Below are positions 1-11,305 of a stretch of 64,000 bases of DNA, in pieces. The notes beneath the pieces were generated by a model, which saw nothing but the letters and a program-made list of their open reading frames with translations, was not told where the DNA came from and did no database searches. The position numbers and the translations under genes were made by a program. Within the stretch, counting starts at the first letter, position 1. Every line of letters starts with the position of its first letter. Source of the stretch: Lumbricus terrestris (Eukaryota > Annelida > Clitellata > Crassiclitellata > Lumbricidae); assembly GCA_949752735.1 (NCBI GenBank), contig OX457041.1:27794900-27858899 (forward strand). Direction: 5' to 3'.

Positions 1-309
1 TATATATTATACACAAGCACATATATAATATATATGTAATTATGTATATATATATAATTATATAAAATCCAGGTCTCGTCCGGATTATTTCTAGGACATG
101 AAGCTGACCAGGAACAACCAAATTTTAGGGTCCTGGGAGACAAAATTAATCAACCAGGCAGACATGCCCTGGATTATTCATTCGACAAAGAGTCAGTCAG
201 TCTTAACGCCAGATAGCAAGCCCTGCTTTATAAGTTCTATAAGTCGCCTCTTACCAAAATTTGCTAATCCTAAGCATGTTGTACAATGTACAGCATCCTG
301 GTAATGAAT

Positions 310-620
310 CCATTTCTTGTGAGGAGGAGAGGAATAAATTGATCGAGAATCAACGAAATCGTGGATATGATTCCCGATATAGCCATCAGTCCATGCACAA
401 TCAGAATGCGAAATTCAAAGAAGAACCACATATTTTGTTTATATAGCTCTGTAGCCTATGCTATTTATATGTATATGTAAAAGATGATGAAGGATTGGCT
501 GATGGACAAAGAAAACGGAAGAAGATATAAAAGAAATCAAGGAAAAAGCACAGAATAGACAAGAATGGTGTCGTTTGAATCTTGTGTAGCCTCCCTAAGG
601 GCAGAACACTAAAGAAGAAG
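310..620 (+). mobile_element. possible LINE 3'-end remnant
   Basis: A short frame around 520-590 reads EIKEKAQNRQEWCRLNL, which resembles the extreme C terminus of endonuclease/reverse-transcriptase proteins of non-LTR retrotransposons. It is followed by stops and an A/G-rich tail. No reverse transcriptase core is present, so it would be a badly decayed 3' fragment. The match is short and could be chance. Confidence 0.3.
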
Positions 621-1090
621 ACAGTGTAACATCGAGGATCTTGACTTCAATGTTACGGTTTTTATCCGATCAATCCCAACAATTAATTATCGATAGAATA
701 GTAAGATCTGCTCGGGAATGAAGGGGTTGAACGTTTTGATGACTTTGCTGCAGGACTTGCTTGATTTAATCGCAAGTTGCAACTCTTTGTAGCATTGCGC
801 AATATGAATGAATTCGGATTCGCTGATGTGGAGGTGGATGACGTCGGTTCCTATAAGACTGAAATATAAAACCAGTGGGACACGTTTCGTTGAGTGACTT
901 GAGGCACGGTGCATAATTAACTCTCGATAATTACTATTAAATGTTCGTCAAATCGCATGCAGCAGCATGCGTAGTCAGCGCACTGCATGCAGATCAAGTT
1001 AGAATTTAGAATTAAAATACCGAATGACTGTTGTTGCTCGAGGCGATGGCATCATATATGGCAGGTGGACGCAGCGACGCGTATTAAGGG
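621..1090. other. non-coding, nothing recognised
   Basis: AT-rich intergenic DNA. Short open frames have no recognisable domain or splice context. A small palindrome (GCATGCAGCAGCATGC) lies near 955-970. Bases 1-97 are mostly TA-rich simple sequence. Confidence 0.5.
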
Positions 1091-1129
1091 GTCATGATCA
1101 CGCGCTTACACTTTCCCTCAGTGACATCT

Positions 1130-1270
1130 GACTGGAGAGAGACATATGCAGAGACAGACAGAGAGAGTCAAACAGAGAAAGAGAGAGGTAGGGAGAAGGA
1201 TGAAGGGAGACGGAGAGATAAAGAGGAAGAGAGACACAGAGACAGAGAAAATCCAACAGAGAGAGAGATA
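1130..1270. repeat. purine-rich GA/CAGA simple sequence
   Basis: Imperfect GAGA/CAGAGA polypurine tract. The long open frames on both strands here are low-complexity artefacts. A similar tract lies at 4137-4385. Confidence 0.8.
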
Positions 1271-1300
1271 ATAGAACGACACATCCCTGGTGGGCTGCAA

Positions 1301-1710
1301 CCTTTAAACGACCTCTCAAATTTAGTAATTCACTCAAGTGTTATTACCACCGACAAAATCATGGTTTGAAACTCAATCGATTGCATTATCTGAAACCTCG
1401 AGTGCCTTGGAATCCCGCAGCAGACGGAAAACCGTGAGAAGAGTGCTGTGGAGTAAAGGGTATAGCCACGTGTTGGAAATGAAGGGCAATTGTCGAAAGA
1501 AGTCGACGTGGAGTCAAATACTCCACCGAAAAGCTAATTATCCAGCTAGAGAGGTCAAGGAGGAGCCGTAAACGAGGGGTGGTATTCAGAAGGGATTGTT
1601 TATTGTGAATTTAACCCAGACAGAGATTTAATCAATGGCCGTCGTTCGTAAATAAACAACGAAAGGCGGTCGTCGCATCTTGAGCTTGATTCCCCCAGAG
1701 GAAGATGTCA

Positions 1711-1745
<35 letters not shown>

Positions 1746-2462
1746 GCAGCCAAACATCCAAACATCATGAGGAGGCATCAGTGATCCGACCGACGACTAC
1801 CAGTCTGTCTGCTTACAGTAATTGTGTTTATAGGGTCTATGTAATTTTATGTCTATGTCCAATTGTCCATGCCAAACATGGGCTTTGTGCGCAAATTTTT
1901 GTGCTGAGAACCTTAACTTTAAATGGTAAAAGTGCCTAGAATGCTCATAGCAAATATAAGTAAACGTCGAACACGAGGAAAGTGGTCTGTGGAAAGAAAC
2001 CAGGTTGTTATGTCCATGTGCGCCCGCAGAAATGTTTGCATGAGGGGCAAAACACAATGGTTACGGGCAATTGTTTTAGCAAGGGTTTGAAAATGCAAAG
2101 CAGAAAATTAAGAACATGGTTTTTTTCACAGAGGTTTCTATAATGATGTAAATTTCTCAGTTTCACTTTATTTATCATTAATATCATTAATGCCTTAGTG
2201 CAAAGAAACTAATAAAAGAATTAAAAGACAAAAAGTAGTAGTTACAAAACAGGAAATCGATTATCCAGGGGGACAAGTGCCCCCTCTTGCCTCTACATGC
2301 GTGGCCCATGACTATGTCGCCACTGCTCAATTAAAGGTTAAATTGTCGCCATTACTAAAATTAACAAATGTGCATCGGGAACATAACCATAATAGCAATG
2401 TTTGCCTCTATACATTTGTGCATTTGCGGAAAGACACTACAATGAGTATCTTGATAGCAGAC
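1301..2462. other. non-coding with a GCT microsatellite
   Basis: No gene is recognised. A (GCT)n tract of about 11 units lies at 1710-1743. The rest is AT-rich single-copy-looking DNA. Confidence 0.5.
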
Positions 2463-3792
2463 CGACATGACTAACTGACATGACTGACTGGCCGCTTGAC
2501 TGACTGACTAACCGACTGACCGACTGACTGACTAACCGACTGACCGACTGACTGACTGACTGACTGACTAACTGACATGACTGACTGGCCGCTTGACTGA
2601 CTGACTAACCGACTGACAGACTGACTCACTAACCGACTGACCGACTGACTGACTGACTGACTGCCTGACTAACTGACATGACTGACTGGCCGCTTGACTG
2701 ACTGACTAACCGACTGACCGACTGACTGACTGACTGACTAACTGACATGACTGACTGGCCGCTTGACTGACTGACTAACCGACTGACCGACTGACTGACT
2801 GACTGACTGACTGACTGACTGAACGACTGACCGACTGACTGACCGACTGACTGACTGACTGACTGGCTGACTGACTGACTTATCGACTGGCTGACTGACT
2901 AACTAACCGACTGACTGACTGACTGACTGACTAACCGACTAACCGACTGACTGACTAACCGACTGACCGACTGACTGACTGACTGACTGACTGACTGACT
3001 GAACGACTGACCGACTGACTGACCGACTGACTGACTGACTGACTGACTGGCTGACTGACTGACTTATCGACTGGCTGACTGACTAACTAACCGACTGACT
3101 GACTAACCGACTAACCGACTGACTGACTGACTGACTGACTGACTGAACGACTGACCGACTGACTGACCGACTGACTGACTGACTGACTGACTGGCTGACT
3201 GACTGACTTATCGACTGGCTGACTGACTAACTAACCGACTGACTGACTAACCGACTAACCGACTGACTAACTAACCGACTGACTGACTGACTGACTGACT
3301 TACTAACCGACTGACTGACTGACTGACTGACTGGCTGACTGACTGACTTATCGACTGGCTGACTGACTAACTAACCGACTGACTGACTGACTGACTGACT
3401 AACTAACCGACTGACTGACTGACTGACTGACTGGCTGATTGACTGACTTATCGACTGGCTGACTGACTAACTAACCGACTGACTGACTGACTGACTGACT
3501 AACCGACTGATTGACTGACTAACTAACCGACTGACTGACTGACTGACTGACTGACTGACTGGCTGACTGACTGACTTATCGACTGGCTGACTGACTAACT
3601 AACCGACTGACTGACTGACTAACCGACTGACTGACTGACTGACTGACTGACTCACTGACTGACTGACTGACTGACTGACTCACTGACTGACTCACTGACT
3701 GACTCACTGACTGACTAAGTGACTAAGTGACTCACTGACTCACTGACTGACTAAGTGACTAAGTGACTCACTCACACACACACTGACTGACT
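2463..3792. repeat. GACT tetranucleotide satellite with higher-order structure
   Basis: About 1.3 kb made almost wholly of GACT units with diagnostic variants (AACT, CGAC, GGCT, TTAT, GGCC). Variants recur together as larger units. A block with CTTATCGACTGGCTGACTG recurs near 2879, 3062, 3208, 3348, 3448 and 3577. A different block with TGACTGGCCGCTTGACTG recurs near 2480, 2580, 2680 and 2750. The right end degrades into GACTCACT and CACA. No coding potential. Confidence 0.95.
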
Positions 3793-4136
3793 CACTGACT
3801 CAATACTTAATTTTTACGGCGTCCATTCAGACTATAGTCATACATTGTAGCTGCGGTGGTTGTTACATTAGCTGAAAACAGGGGATATATAGAACTGAGA
3901 CCATGCTGTTCATACCTGCTTAATATATAAACCATTGTGTATAATACTTGAGCAGATATCTGATATGAGATTCTTAACGAATCTCTTTTTAAATGTCTGT
4001 AACGCATTGTATAAAATTTAAGTCTGGTTGGTTTCAAAGTTTCAAACCTATACTCATCAAGAACGTATATGCAACCTATTGAGCTGTCACGTGATGAACA
4101 AAGAGAGAATCGCCTATAGGTCGCCAAAAGACAGGC

Positions 4137-4385
4137 GAGCACAAACACACACACAGTAAGACGCAGGCAGAGAGAAAGAGACAGACAGAGACAGAGACAG
4201 AGTGAGAGAAAGAGAGAGAGAGACAAAGAGACACAAGGACAGAGACAGAGACACACAGAGACATACAGAAACAGACAGAGAGGCAGATAGACACAGACCG
4301 AGAGAGAGATGGAGAGAGAGAGAGTGAGAGAGAGATAGAGAGAGAGAGAGAGACACTGTCAGACAGAGAGACAGACAGACAGAAT
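4137..4385. repeat. AGACAG/GAGA polypurine tract
   Basis: Low-complexity AGACAG and GAGAGA repeats. The serine/leucine-rich minus-strand frames across it are artefacts. Confidence 0.85.
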
Positions 4386-5319
4386 CAAACAGGCCGTTTA
4401 AAACTGACGTAAACTGCTTGTTTGCAACTTAATCAGCGGTTGAAAGACGTGAGTAGAGCTGCAGGAGGTAATGCTAGACTTAACCTGTTAACTCTAATGT
4501 AAACAATCAGATAAAATTGCTGTCATCACATCTCTTTGCCATAACAATCGCTAACCTATTAAATAGATTCATAGCTTTACAAAGTTTACATAAATGCAAA
4601 TGCTTATACAATGTCTACGTTAAATCTTTTTTCATCGTGTCTACGTATGGACCTATAGAACCGTATACAATATACATAATAGACCTAAGTATCAATCAGA
4701 GCCTTTTGAGGGCTATAGACCTATGTGTGTATATAATGAAGTTTAATATGGTTAGTATGAGGGCGCATGTGTTGCTTTAAAATATAACGATAAAAATTAA
4801 AAAATAATTGTTTTTCAAGGGGTCTACTTGATCAATGCATCTCCAAGATTAAATGTTTCTGCAACATCACGAGTAATTATAATTCTAGTTTGTATGCTAT
4901 TATCATAGTCAAGAGGCCTATGGTTTCAATTATTCATAAGGTCTATTGTCAGCCAATATAATTTTGGTAGAAACCCACATCCTTCGATCTTTCGTAATAT
5001 TTCATTCTGCACACGAATGCATGGGCGCCTACAAATGTTTTGAGAGGAGGGACAGAACACAGAATATTGTTACGCTTAAATAAAATGTAAATTCATCGGT
5101 TTTGCTTCGCATTTCATTAGCAGCATGATTAGCTGCAGCCTATCATTAACCCCTCAGTGCGAATAAATTTGCTCAAAACTAGGAACCAGTGGTTTTAAAT
5201 AGGAGTCAATTTCAGGTTGGGGTTTGTGCGGGCGCCCATATAGGCCTATATATGTTCAAATATCCGCTTTTAGAAAGGAGATGCAAGGCTGGTAAAGACT
5301 CCAGTTTTAAATGCAGTCA

Positions 5320-5320
<1 letters not shown>
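4386..5320. other. non-coding, nothing recognised
   Basis: AT-rich intergenic DNA with short unconvincing frames and a (TA)n tract beginning near 5323. TAGGCCTA occurs at about 5242. Confidence 0.5.
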
Positions 5321-5367
<47 letters not shown>

Positions 5368-5420
5368 TATAATTATGTACATACACTCATATGGGAGAGA
5401 CCAGCTCCTTGTAAAGTTTC

Positions 5421-5610
5421 TTCATGAAGATTTTTCTCTGTGCTTGATCAAACATTTCTACATGATGGTTCTTCTCTACGCTTGAACAAACATTTCTTCA
5501 TGATGGTTCTTCTCTGTGCTTGAACAGACATTTCTTCATGATGGTTCTTCTCTGTGCTTGAACAAACATTTCTTCATAATGGTTCTTCTCTGCGCTTTAA
5601 CAAACATTGC
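5421..5610 (+). repeat. 38-bp minisatellite, about five copies
   Basis: Tandem units of about 38 bp built around ATGGTTCTTCTCTGTGCTTG followed by AACAAACATTTCTTC. Copies differ by a few substitutions. It lies just right of a (TA)n tract at 5323-5364. No coding frame is maintained. Confidence 0.9.
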
Positions 5611-6742
5611 ACTTAATCATTCCAAACTTTTTGTTTAGTCTTTTGCTTCTATATAGTGCTGAGTGCTGACTGTTTGTCGTTTTGTTTACAAATAAAGCTT
5701 CCGTTTACCATGAGAAGACTGAGGTTCATCGGAAACTGATCGTCACTACTCACTTGGTTCGTATACCTCAAACTTTATGAATATGTCAACGTATACGGCA
5801 AGAAAAACAAGTATTGCCTCAATAATTCTTGCCCAGGTTACCCTTGCCGCAAGTCAGTCAACGCTCTCCAGATATCAAATATTTCAAAAACATCTGGTAT
5901 CTCATATCTTTGCTTTCATCTCATATCTTTGTTTTTAAAAACATCAGATCTGTCGTCTTTAAAGAATAAATAAATTATATTCATATACGGTTTTAAAGAT
6001 TTTTAAAAACAAACCTCTAAGCGCGATTTTGATTTTCTAAAGGTAGGCCTATGTGTCCTCAAGTAAACAGATATAATATATTATATAGGCTACAGCCTAT
6101 AAAAGGTCCTATATGATATATATATGCCATATATAGGGTATAATTATATCGGCTCACCCTTTTTAAAACAGAAATTACCAAATTTTAGACACAAAGGACT
6201 CTACTTTTCAAAGACGCAGATTATAGGATGCCCACTGCCCAGCCTGATAAGCACACCAAAGACGCAATTCTGAATGAGATGCGCTGCGGGACAAGGAAGC
6301 CAGTGCAACACCTCACGCACACATTGGAATATGCGGTCGGACTTGGCGAACCAACCAATAAGTCACACCAGTCCCTCGATCCGAGCCAAAGAACATAATA
6401 TTTATATTATTATCTCAACGTGTGAGCGTAGATACATGTGCTTCTATTTTTTAGATTTGCCATCGTTGACTTAGATACGGACCATTTATTTAGATGCGGG
6501 TCTTATTTGCAAAAAACGCATGTCTATTGTCTAGCTAGCCTAGGATATAGGTACTGCTGTTGTCATGCAATGTATGCTTTTATTGTAAAACATAAATCTG
6601 CTGTCGTTCCTGATCTTAACTGATTCTGAGTAGAAATCATGAAATGGCGTTAAACAAATTTACCTAATGAATACAATTTCCGAATGAACCGCATTAATTC
6701 AAATTTTTTGGGGAAAAAATACTGACAGTTCAGCATAGATTA
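5611..6742. other. non-coding, nothing firm
   Basis: An AATAAA lies near 5690 without a recognisable gene. A 45-codon stretch around 6250-6390 is open but has no firm homology. Repeated ATATA blocks lie around 6070-6150. Confidence 0.4.
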
Positions 6743-6888
6743 GCAGGAAGCAGTGGCGGCGCTACGCCAGAGCATGGCAGGGCATTTGCCCTGCCAAAAA
6801 AGCCTTTGCCCTGGTCGTTGCCCTGGTCGTTGCCCTGCCAGAAATTTTACCATGCCAGAATTTGTTCGGGCATATTGCTTCTTACTGT

Positions 6889-7555
6889 TCAATTCAATTC
6901 AATTCAATTCAATTCAATTCAATTCAATTCAATTCAATTCATTTATTGTAACCAACCATCAACATACATAATAGACATAGTATAACATGCTTCACATAAT
7001 CGGATGGTAACAAGGAAGGCCCTAAGGGATGAATATCCCGCTAACAGGGACACCTAATTACATATGCAATTTTAACAGGTGGCTAGACGGTTGACATAAT
7101 GAATTGAACAATAGGCTAAAAGAACAGCATGAGATGACAATTAATGTAGTAAACTTAACTAAAGAACGCAAAACAAACACAACAAATAATAATAAAATAA
7201 AATCAGTGCCTACAAGGTTAAATATCTTTGCAGTCATTAACCAAGTAGTTGCGCAGTAATGTTTTTGCTCTTTGTAAACTGGAAGCTTGTTGAACATGAC
7301 TAGGAAACGAGTTCCATATACCTGGTCCAGTATATTTAATATGGAATCTTCTTGAGTTTAAACGAGCGGATATGGCTCGATAATGAGAGGAGTTCCTGGT
7401 GGAATAGCAGTGAATTTCAGATCCTTTTTGGAAATACCCTGCAAAGTTAAGGGGAAGAAGATCATGGGTGAACCGATACATAAAGACTCCTATCTGGAAA
7501 GTCATTATTTGGTGAAACTTTAATAAATTAAATGATTGAAATAAAGGACTTGAGT
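6889..7555 (-). mobile_element. 5'-truncated LINE fragment with (GAATT)n tail
   Basis: The minus-strand frame 7218-7560 matches the C-terminal thumb region of non-LTR retrotransposon reverse transcriptases: an FHQIMTFQIG...FM segment, then TRNSSHYR and GPGIWNSFPSHV. Downstream on the same strand is an untranslated stretch ending in tandem GAATT at 6889-6941, which looks like the microsatellite tail many CR1/Jockey-like LINEs carry. The 5' end is truncated near 7555, inside the minisatellite of the surrounding hAT-like element. Confidence 0.75.
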
Positions 7556-7572
7556 CCGTCCGTCCGCTCTCT

Positions 7573-7770
7573 GGCAGGGCAAAAGTTCTGGCAGGGCAAA
7601 ATTCTGGCAGGGCAAAAGTTCTGGGAGAGAAAGCTCTGGCAGTGTAAAAATTTTGACAGGGCAAAATTCTGACAGGGCAACATTTTTACAGGGAAAAAGT
7701 TCTGGCGGGCAAAAATTCTGGCTGGGCAAAAATTCTGGTAGGGCAAAAGTTCTGGAAGGGAACAATTCTG
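7573..7770. repeat. GGCAGGGCAAAATTCT minisatellite
   Basis: About a dozen degenerate 15-17 bp units of CTGGCAGGGCAAAAGTT. Related units lie at 6775-6860 and 8905-8955 just inside the ends of the same hAT-like element, so the repeat is part of its body. Long minus-strand frames over it are repeat artefacts. Confidence 0.85.
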
Positions 7771-7995
7771 TGGCTGTTTACCCATTATTGCGTTTACAAC
7801 TGCATAATATAACAACATAGGCCCAACTGTCGCTTTATTGTTTTTCAAATGAAGCGTAAGCATTTTCTTCAAAACAATAGACCTTATTATATACCTGACT
7901 CAGTAACTTTATTTGCTGAACTTTTTGCTTTCGAAATGCTACTCGAAAGAGGATTTGCGGTGCTTCACTAAGTCAGTGATATTAGTCTACATGTA

Positions 7996-8729
7996 CAGTG
8001 TAGGCCATAAAAGGATCCCTAGGTTTCTTATTAATACCTTGGCCAAAATAAGGAATTTTTAAATGAAATTTTATAGGCTTAAAGCCAATTCATATTTACA
8101 CATTATGCCCAGATTTTACTAAAATATTTTAAACAGAACAAAAGTTGTATCACTTTTAGCGAGCTGCCGCCTACTGTTTTTTTACGATTCAGAAACACAA
8201 CCCAGTAAAAGTAACAAAAAAACCGATTTTATTAAGTAACATCTCAAATCATTGGTGTAAAAGAAACATGTTACTGACAGAAAAAGCATTATTATTATTA
8301 TTTAGGAAACACAGGTAGACCTACCAGCATAGCTGCACGCCGCTGTGGCATCATTTAGCAAGATGACTGTCGGTTGGTAAATTATAAAAAAAAATCCAGT
8401 TTAATAATTTTGTTATTAAAATAATCAAATCGAAAATTCTATCAAATTAAAACGCCCAATGTGTCAATGGCAGACAAAATTTGTATTGATACACTTCATG
8501 AGCAAGGTCCTGGAGATAAAGCTATAATCGCCGCTTGCTCTGATAATCAGTGACGGTCTCACTAAAAATGATGTAACTTTTGTTCTGTTTGAATATTGTG
8601 GTGAAATCTGGCCACTGTGCGTAAATATGAATTGTCTTTAGGCCTGTAAAATTTGATATATATTTTTTAAAATTTCTGGCCAAGATTTTGACAAAAAACC
8701 TTAGGGAGGGCTATTTATGGCCCACCCTG
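7996..8729. mobile_element. Tc1/mariner-type MITE, long inverted repeats
   Basis: The left end starts CAGTGTAGGCCATAAAAGG after a TA at 7994-7995. The right end is CCATAAATAGCC-type sequence in inverted orientation, finishing CCCACCCTG before TA at 8730-8731. The two arms match imperfectly over about 170 bp, including the shared AACAGAACAAAAGTT segment. The middle is non-coding. TA target duplication and terminal CAGGGTG fit Tc1/mariner. Relatives lie at 57753-58907 and at the Polinton target site. Confidence 0.8.
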
Positions 8730-8987
8730 TATAAGATTTATAAGATTTGCTTTCCAAATGTCAAAAAGTGTTCGGTTTTATGGCTTCGCCCATCTGATCC
8801 TCTGATCAGCCGACCTTAATAGTGTAAGATGTATGATTTATGGCAAGCACGGTAGCGCGAAAATTATGGGCCCATGCAAGCCCGCACTACGGAGCACTCG
8901 ACTTGCCCTCTGCCCTGGTCACTTGTATGACTGCCCTGGCTATGCCCTGGCTACAAAAAAGTGTCTGGCGCCGCCACTGGCAGGAAG

Positions 8988-9361
8988 GTGTGGAAGACAA
9001 CAATTAATGCTTAGACCTGTGATTAATCAAACTCATTTAGCCCGAATCATTTTCTGTAATCTGATCTCAAATTTCTGCCGGGGTTGTCCCAACAAATCAT
9101 CAGTTTTTATTAAAATAGTCTCAATTAGCTGTCAATCGGTTGTCGATAATCGCTTCCTGTGTAGCTCTAGGCCTCTATATGTCTATATAGTTGTCCTAAA
9201 TTGGTCATAGAATAATTTTACAGCAGACAGGCTAGAAACAAATTATTAAGACACGTCTATGTCTTCGTATACTAACTAATCGCAGCCTTACAAGCTTTGA
9301 TTACGGAGCCAATGGATCGATTGACGTCTTATAGATTACGAAAACAGTTTAAACAGATGCG
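8988..9361. other. non-coding, nothing recognised
   Basis: Between the hAT-like element and the left arm of a 52-bp inverted repeat. No gene, repeat or RNA recognised. Confidence 0.5.
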
Positions 9362-9413
9362 CTATACATGACTAGCACACCTACATGTGCCTATCTCACT
9401 CTTAGCGTAACTC
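9362..9413 (+). repeat. left arm of 52-bp perfect inverted repeat
   Basis: The sequence from CTATACATGACTAGCACACC to CTTAGCGTAACTC is found exactly in reverse complement at 12061-12112. The arms flank the receptor-like exons at 9758-11183. Beyond the inner end a 15-nt gap and then TGTCCGTC also match, so the homology is slightly longer. No target duplication is evident. Confidence 0.9.
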
Positions 9414-9757
9414 TGTCCGTCATTAGATCAAACAGCATAGGCCTACGGGAACTGCAGGAAAGTAACTGAGAGGACAGACGCAATAACATGAGATCCCTCA
9501 TCTTCAACTCCATGTGGAGTTGGGGTGCGCAAAGAAGACTACGACGATGTCCTAAGACGTACTAGGGGTAGTTATAACCCCTCCCTACCCCACCCCCGGT
9601 ATTTTCACCCTGAGATTATAATTATTGGAATTACATAAACAGTGGATATGACATTGTGACTAAACGTTCTGCTTCGTACAGCTTCATGGTGATCCATTGA
9701 TTCGCCAGGTGTCAGAACAGTCGTCTAGGTTTTTCGTTTGTTTGTCTGTGCGTTTAG

Positions 9758-9940
9758 CAACCACCCTACATGTTGTTGAGACAACAAGGCAACTTCCTGG
9801 CCGGAAACGAGCGATTCGAAGGCTTCCTCGCCGACATACTCAGTCGCCTGGCGACATCTGTCGGCTTCAGATACGAGATCCGACTGTCACGTGACTTCGG
9901 GAGACTTCCCGATGGAATGTTGCAGGAAGTGCAGAGAGGA
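9758..9940 (+). CDS. iGluR-like ligand-binding exon, first half of S1
   Basis: Internal exon of an ionotropic glutamate receptor (iGluR/IR) type ligand-binding domain. After an acceptor (TGTGCGTTTAG) the frame reads QPPYMLL, then GNERFEGFLADILSRLATSV, which is the S1 opening of the family (GNDRFEGY...L...L in typical members). It ends EVQRG at a GTAAGA donor in phase 0. The next exon begins EADLAAGA, completing the RGEADLA motif shared by iGluRs. GC-rich codon use contrasts with AT-rich flanks. Upstream exons, including a signal peptide or amino-terminal domain, are not recognised in the window. Confidence 0.8.
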
Positions 9941-10415
9941 GTAAGAGGCTCTCACCTTCAGATCTCTTTTGTTTCCTGTATCAATGGTTTCGACTATAAT
10001 ACTACGTCAATCGCATCATCATCGCCATCTATTGTAAACTTAAGAATACATTTAAATGATGTAAAGCTCAGGCCTACTGTAATGCGAGTTTAAGGTAGCC
10101 TATTGAATGGACTCTGACATGACGTCATGTAATGTTATCAGACGCAATGCAAGAACCCAATAATGTAAAGTCATGCGAGGCGTGCGTTGCTATGTGATGC
10201 ATCACGATGGAACTGAAGGGCATTTATATAGCGCCAATTTAAATGAAACTCGTCAGCTTCAGTCTCCCAGCTCAATTATTACGCTCTCTTATAATATATA
10301 ATGACAGCACAGCGCTACAAAACACTGCAGCAACTCTAAAACGGATTGACTTCCTTGAATTCTATTCAAGATTTTATGCTTTGACTGTGAATGGCTTTGG
10401 TTTCTACTCTCGCAG

Positions 10416-11183
10416 GAGGCTGACCTGGCTGCGGGGGCAATCATCCTACCAAACACGGCGATGCACCCGGCTGTCGGCTTCACCGAACCATTTCTGTCGT
10501 TTCGGGTGTCTGCCCTCATTCGTCGGCCCCCCGCCGGACCACGGGGCGAGACGACCACAGCCGCACATATCATAACGAACGCCCTCCAGGTTCTAGGTTC
10601 TGACCTGACCTACGGGGTCATACAGAACGGCATTGTCCAGCAGATACTGACCAATTCGACTGACCCGGTCATTCGTGCCCTCTGGACACGCATCACCAAC
10701 TTCTGGCCGTCGGGTCTGGTCAGCAGCGTCCAGGAGGGGGTGGAAGGGGCCAGAAGGGAGCGATACGCCTTCCTCGTCGAAACCCCGACGGCAGAATACG
10801 TTGCCTCCCGACGACCCTGCGACCTCTACGCCTCCGAACCGTTTCTCGACGTCATGCGATACGCGTTCGTCATGCGCAGTGACGACTTCCGGTTGCGAGA
10901 TCTCGTCTCGCGAGAACTGCGTCGCATGAAGCAGACGGACGAGCTGCAGACGATCTATCTGCGGTGGTGGAAGGACGAGTGCGCAGGCGCGGCGCAGTTC
11001 GTCTCCGCACGAAGGTCACAGTCGTCACCGGAAACGGAAATAAGAAGGCGGCGACCGGCCACGAGCGCCACCTCGTTGGCCGCTCGGACAGTGGCCGCCG
11101 TCCATCTGAGCATGCGCGGTTTCCATGGCGATATTTTCTTGGCAGCTGTGACCGTTTTCTTTAGAGTTTTTGTTCTTGGCTGA
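10416..11183 (+). CDS. iGluR-like S1-S2 exon without channel segments
   Basis: Terminal exon after a CTCTCGCAG acceptor. It completes S1 (EADLAAGA...VGFTEPFLSFRVSALIRR) and passes through a linker of roughly 20 residues straight into S2. The M1, pore loop, M2 and M3 that normally separate S1 and S2 are absent. S2 is recognisable by GARRERYAFLVETPTAEY, the RRPCDL motif and IYLRWWKDEC. The S1 arginine that normally holds the ligand alpha-carboxylate appears to be methionine, while the S2 glutamate (VETPTAEY) is kept. The protein ends in a basic/serine-rich tail and a C-terminal hydrophobic stretch (DIFLAAVTVFFRVFVLG), possibly a membrane anchor or GPI signal. AATAAA lies at 11300. It could be a real anchored binding protein or a decayed receptor copy; the open, codon-biased frame favours the former. 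Confidence 0.7.
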   Translation, partial: EADLAAGAIILPNTAMHPAVGFTEPFLSFRVSALIRRPPAGPRGETTTAAHIITNALQVLGSDLTYGVIQNGIVQQILTNSTDPVIRALWTRITNFWPSGLVSSVQEGVEGARRERYAFLVETPTAEYVASRRPCDLYASEPFLDVMRYAFVMRSDDFRLRDLVSRELRRMKQTDELQTIYLRWWKDECAGAAQFVSARRSQSSPETEIRRRRPATSATSLAARTVAAVHLSMRGFHGDIFLAAVTVFFRVFVLG

Positions 11184-11299
11184 GCAGCATGACAAGTGAA
11201 ATAATAATTGATTTATTCGAGAATTCTATTTTTTCAGACAGCTTAGAATCCCGGATCAGATTCTAGGTTGCTGATCTTCCGCGCGTGACAGGTGCTTAA

Positions 11300-11305
11300 A
11301 ATAAA
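11300..11305 (+). terminator. poly(A) signal of the iGluR-like gene
   Basis: AATAAA about 117 bp after the stop codon at 11183, consistent with a short 3' UTR. Confidence 0.5.

Larger units (their letters stand above)
6743..8987. mobile_element. hAT-like non-autonomous element with exact 8-bp TSD
   Basis: The element spans 6751-8979. Ends are inverted: CAGTGGCGGCGCTA on the left and GCGCCGCCACTG on the right, flanked by identical 8-bp duplications GCAGGAAG at 6743-6750 and 8980-8987. Eight-base duplications and a CAG...CTG terminus fit the hAT superfamily. No hAT transposase is visible. The interior holds CTGGCAGGGCAAAA-type minisatellite at both sides, a LINE fragment and a mariner-like element, so it has served as a landing pad for other transposons. 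Confidence 0.85.

Noticed and set aside
6250..6400. Open stretch ILNEMRCGTRKP...LEYAVGLGEP, faintly like a retroelement gag segment
   Set aside because: Too short, no neighbouring retroelement domains, no clear splice sites.
9770..10093. Reading the receptor exon on past 9940
   Set aside because: A GTAAGA donor at 9941 and the in-phase match to the exon at 10416 show the extension is intron.
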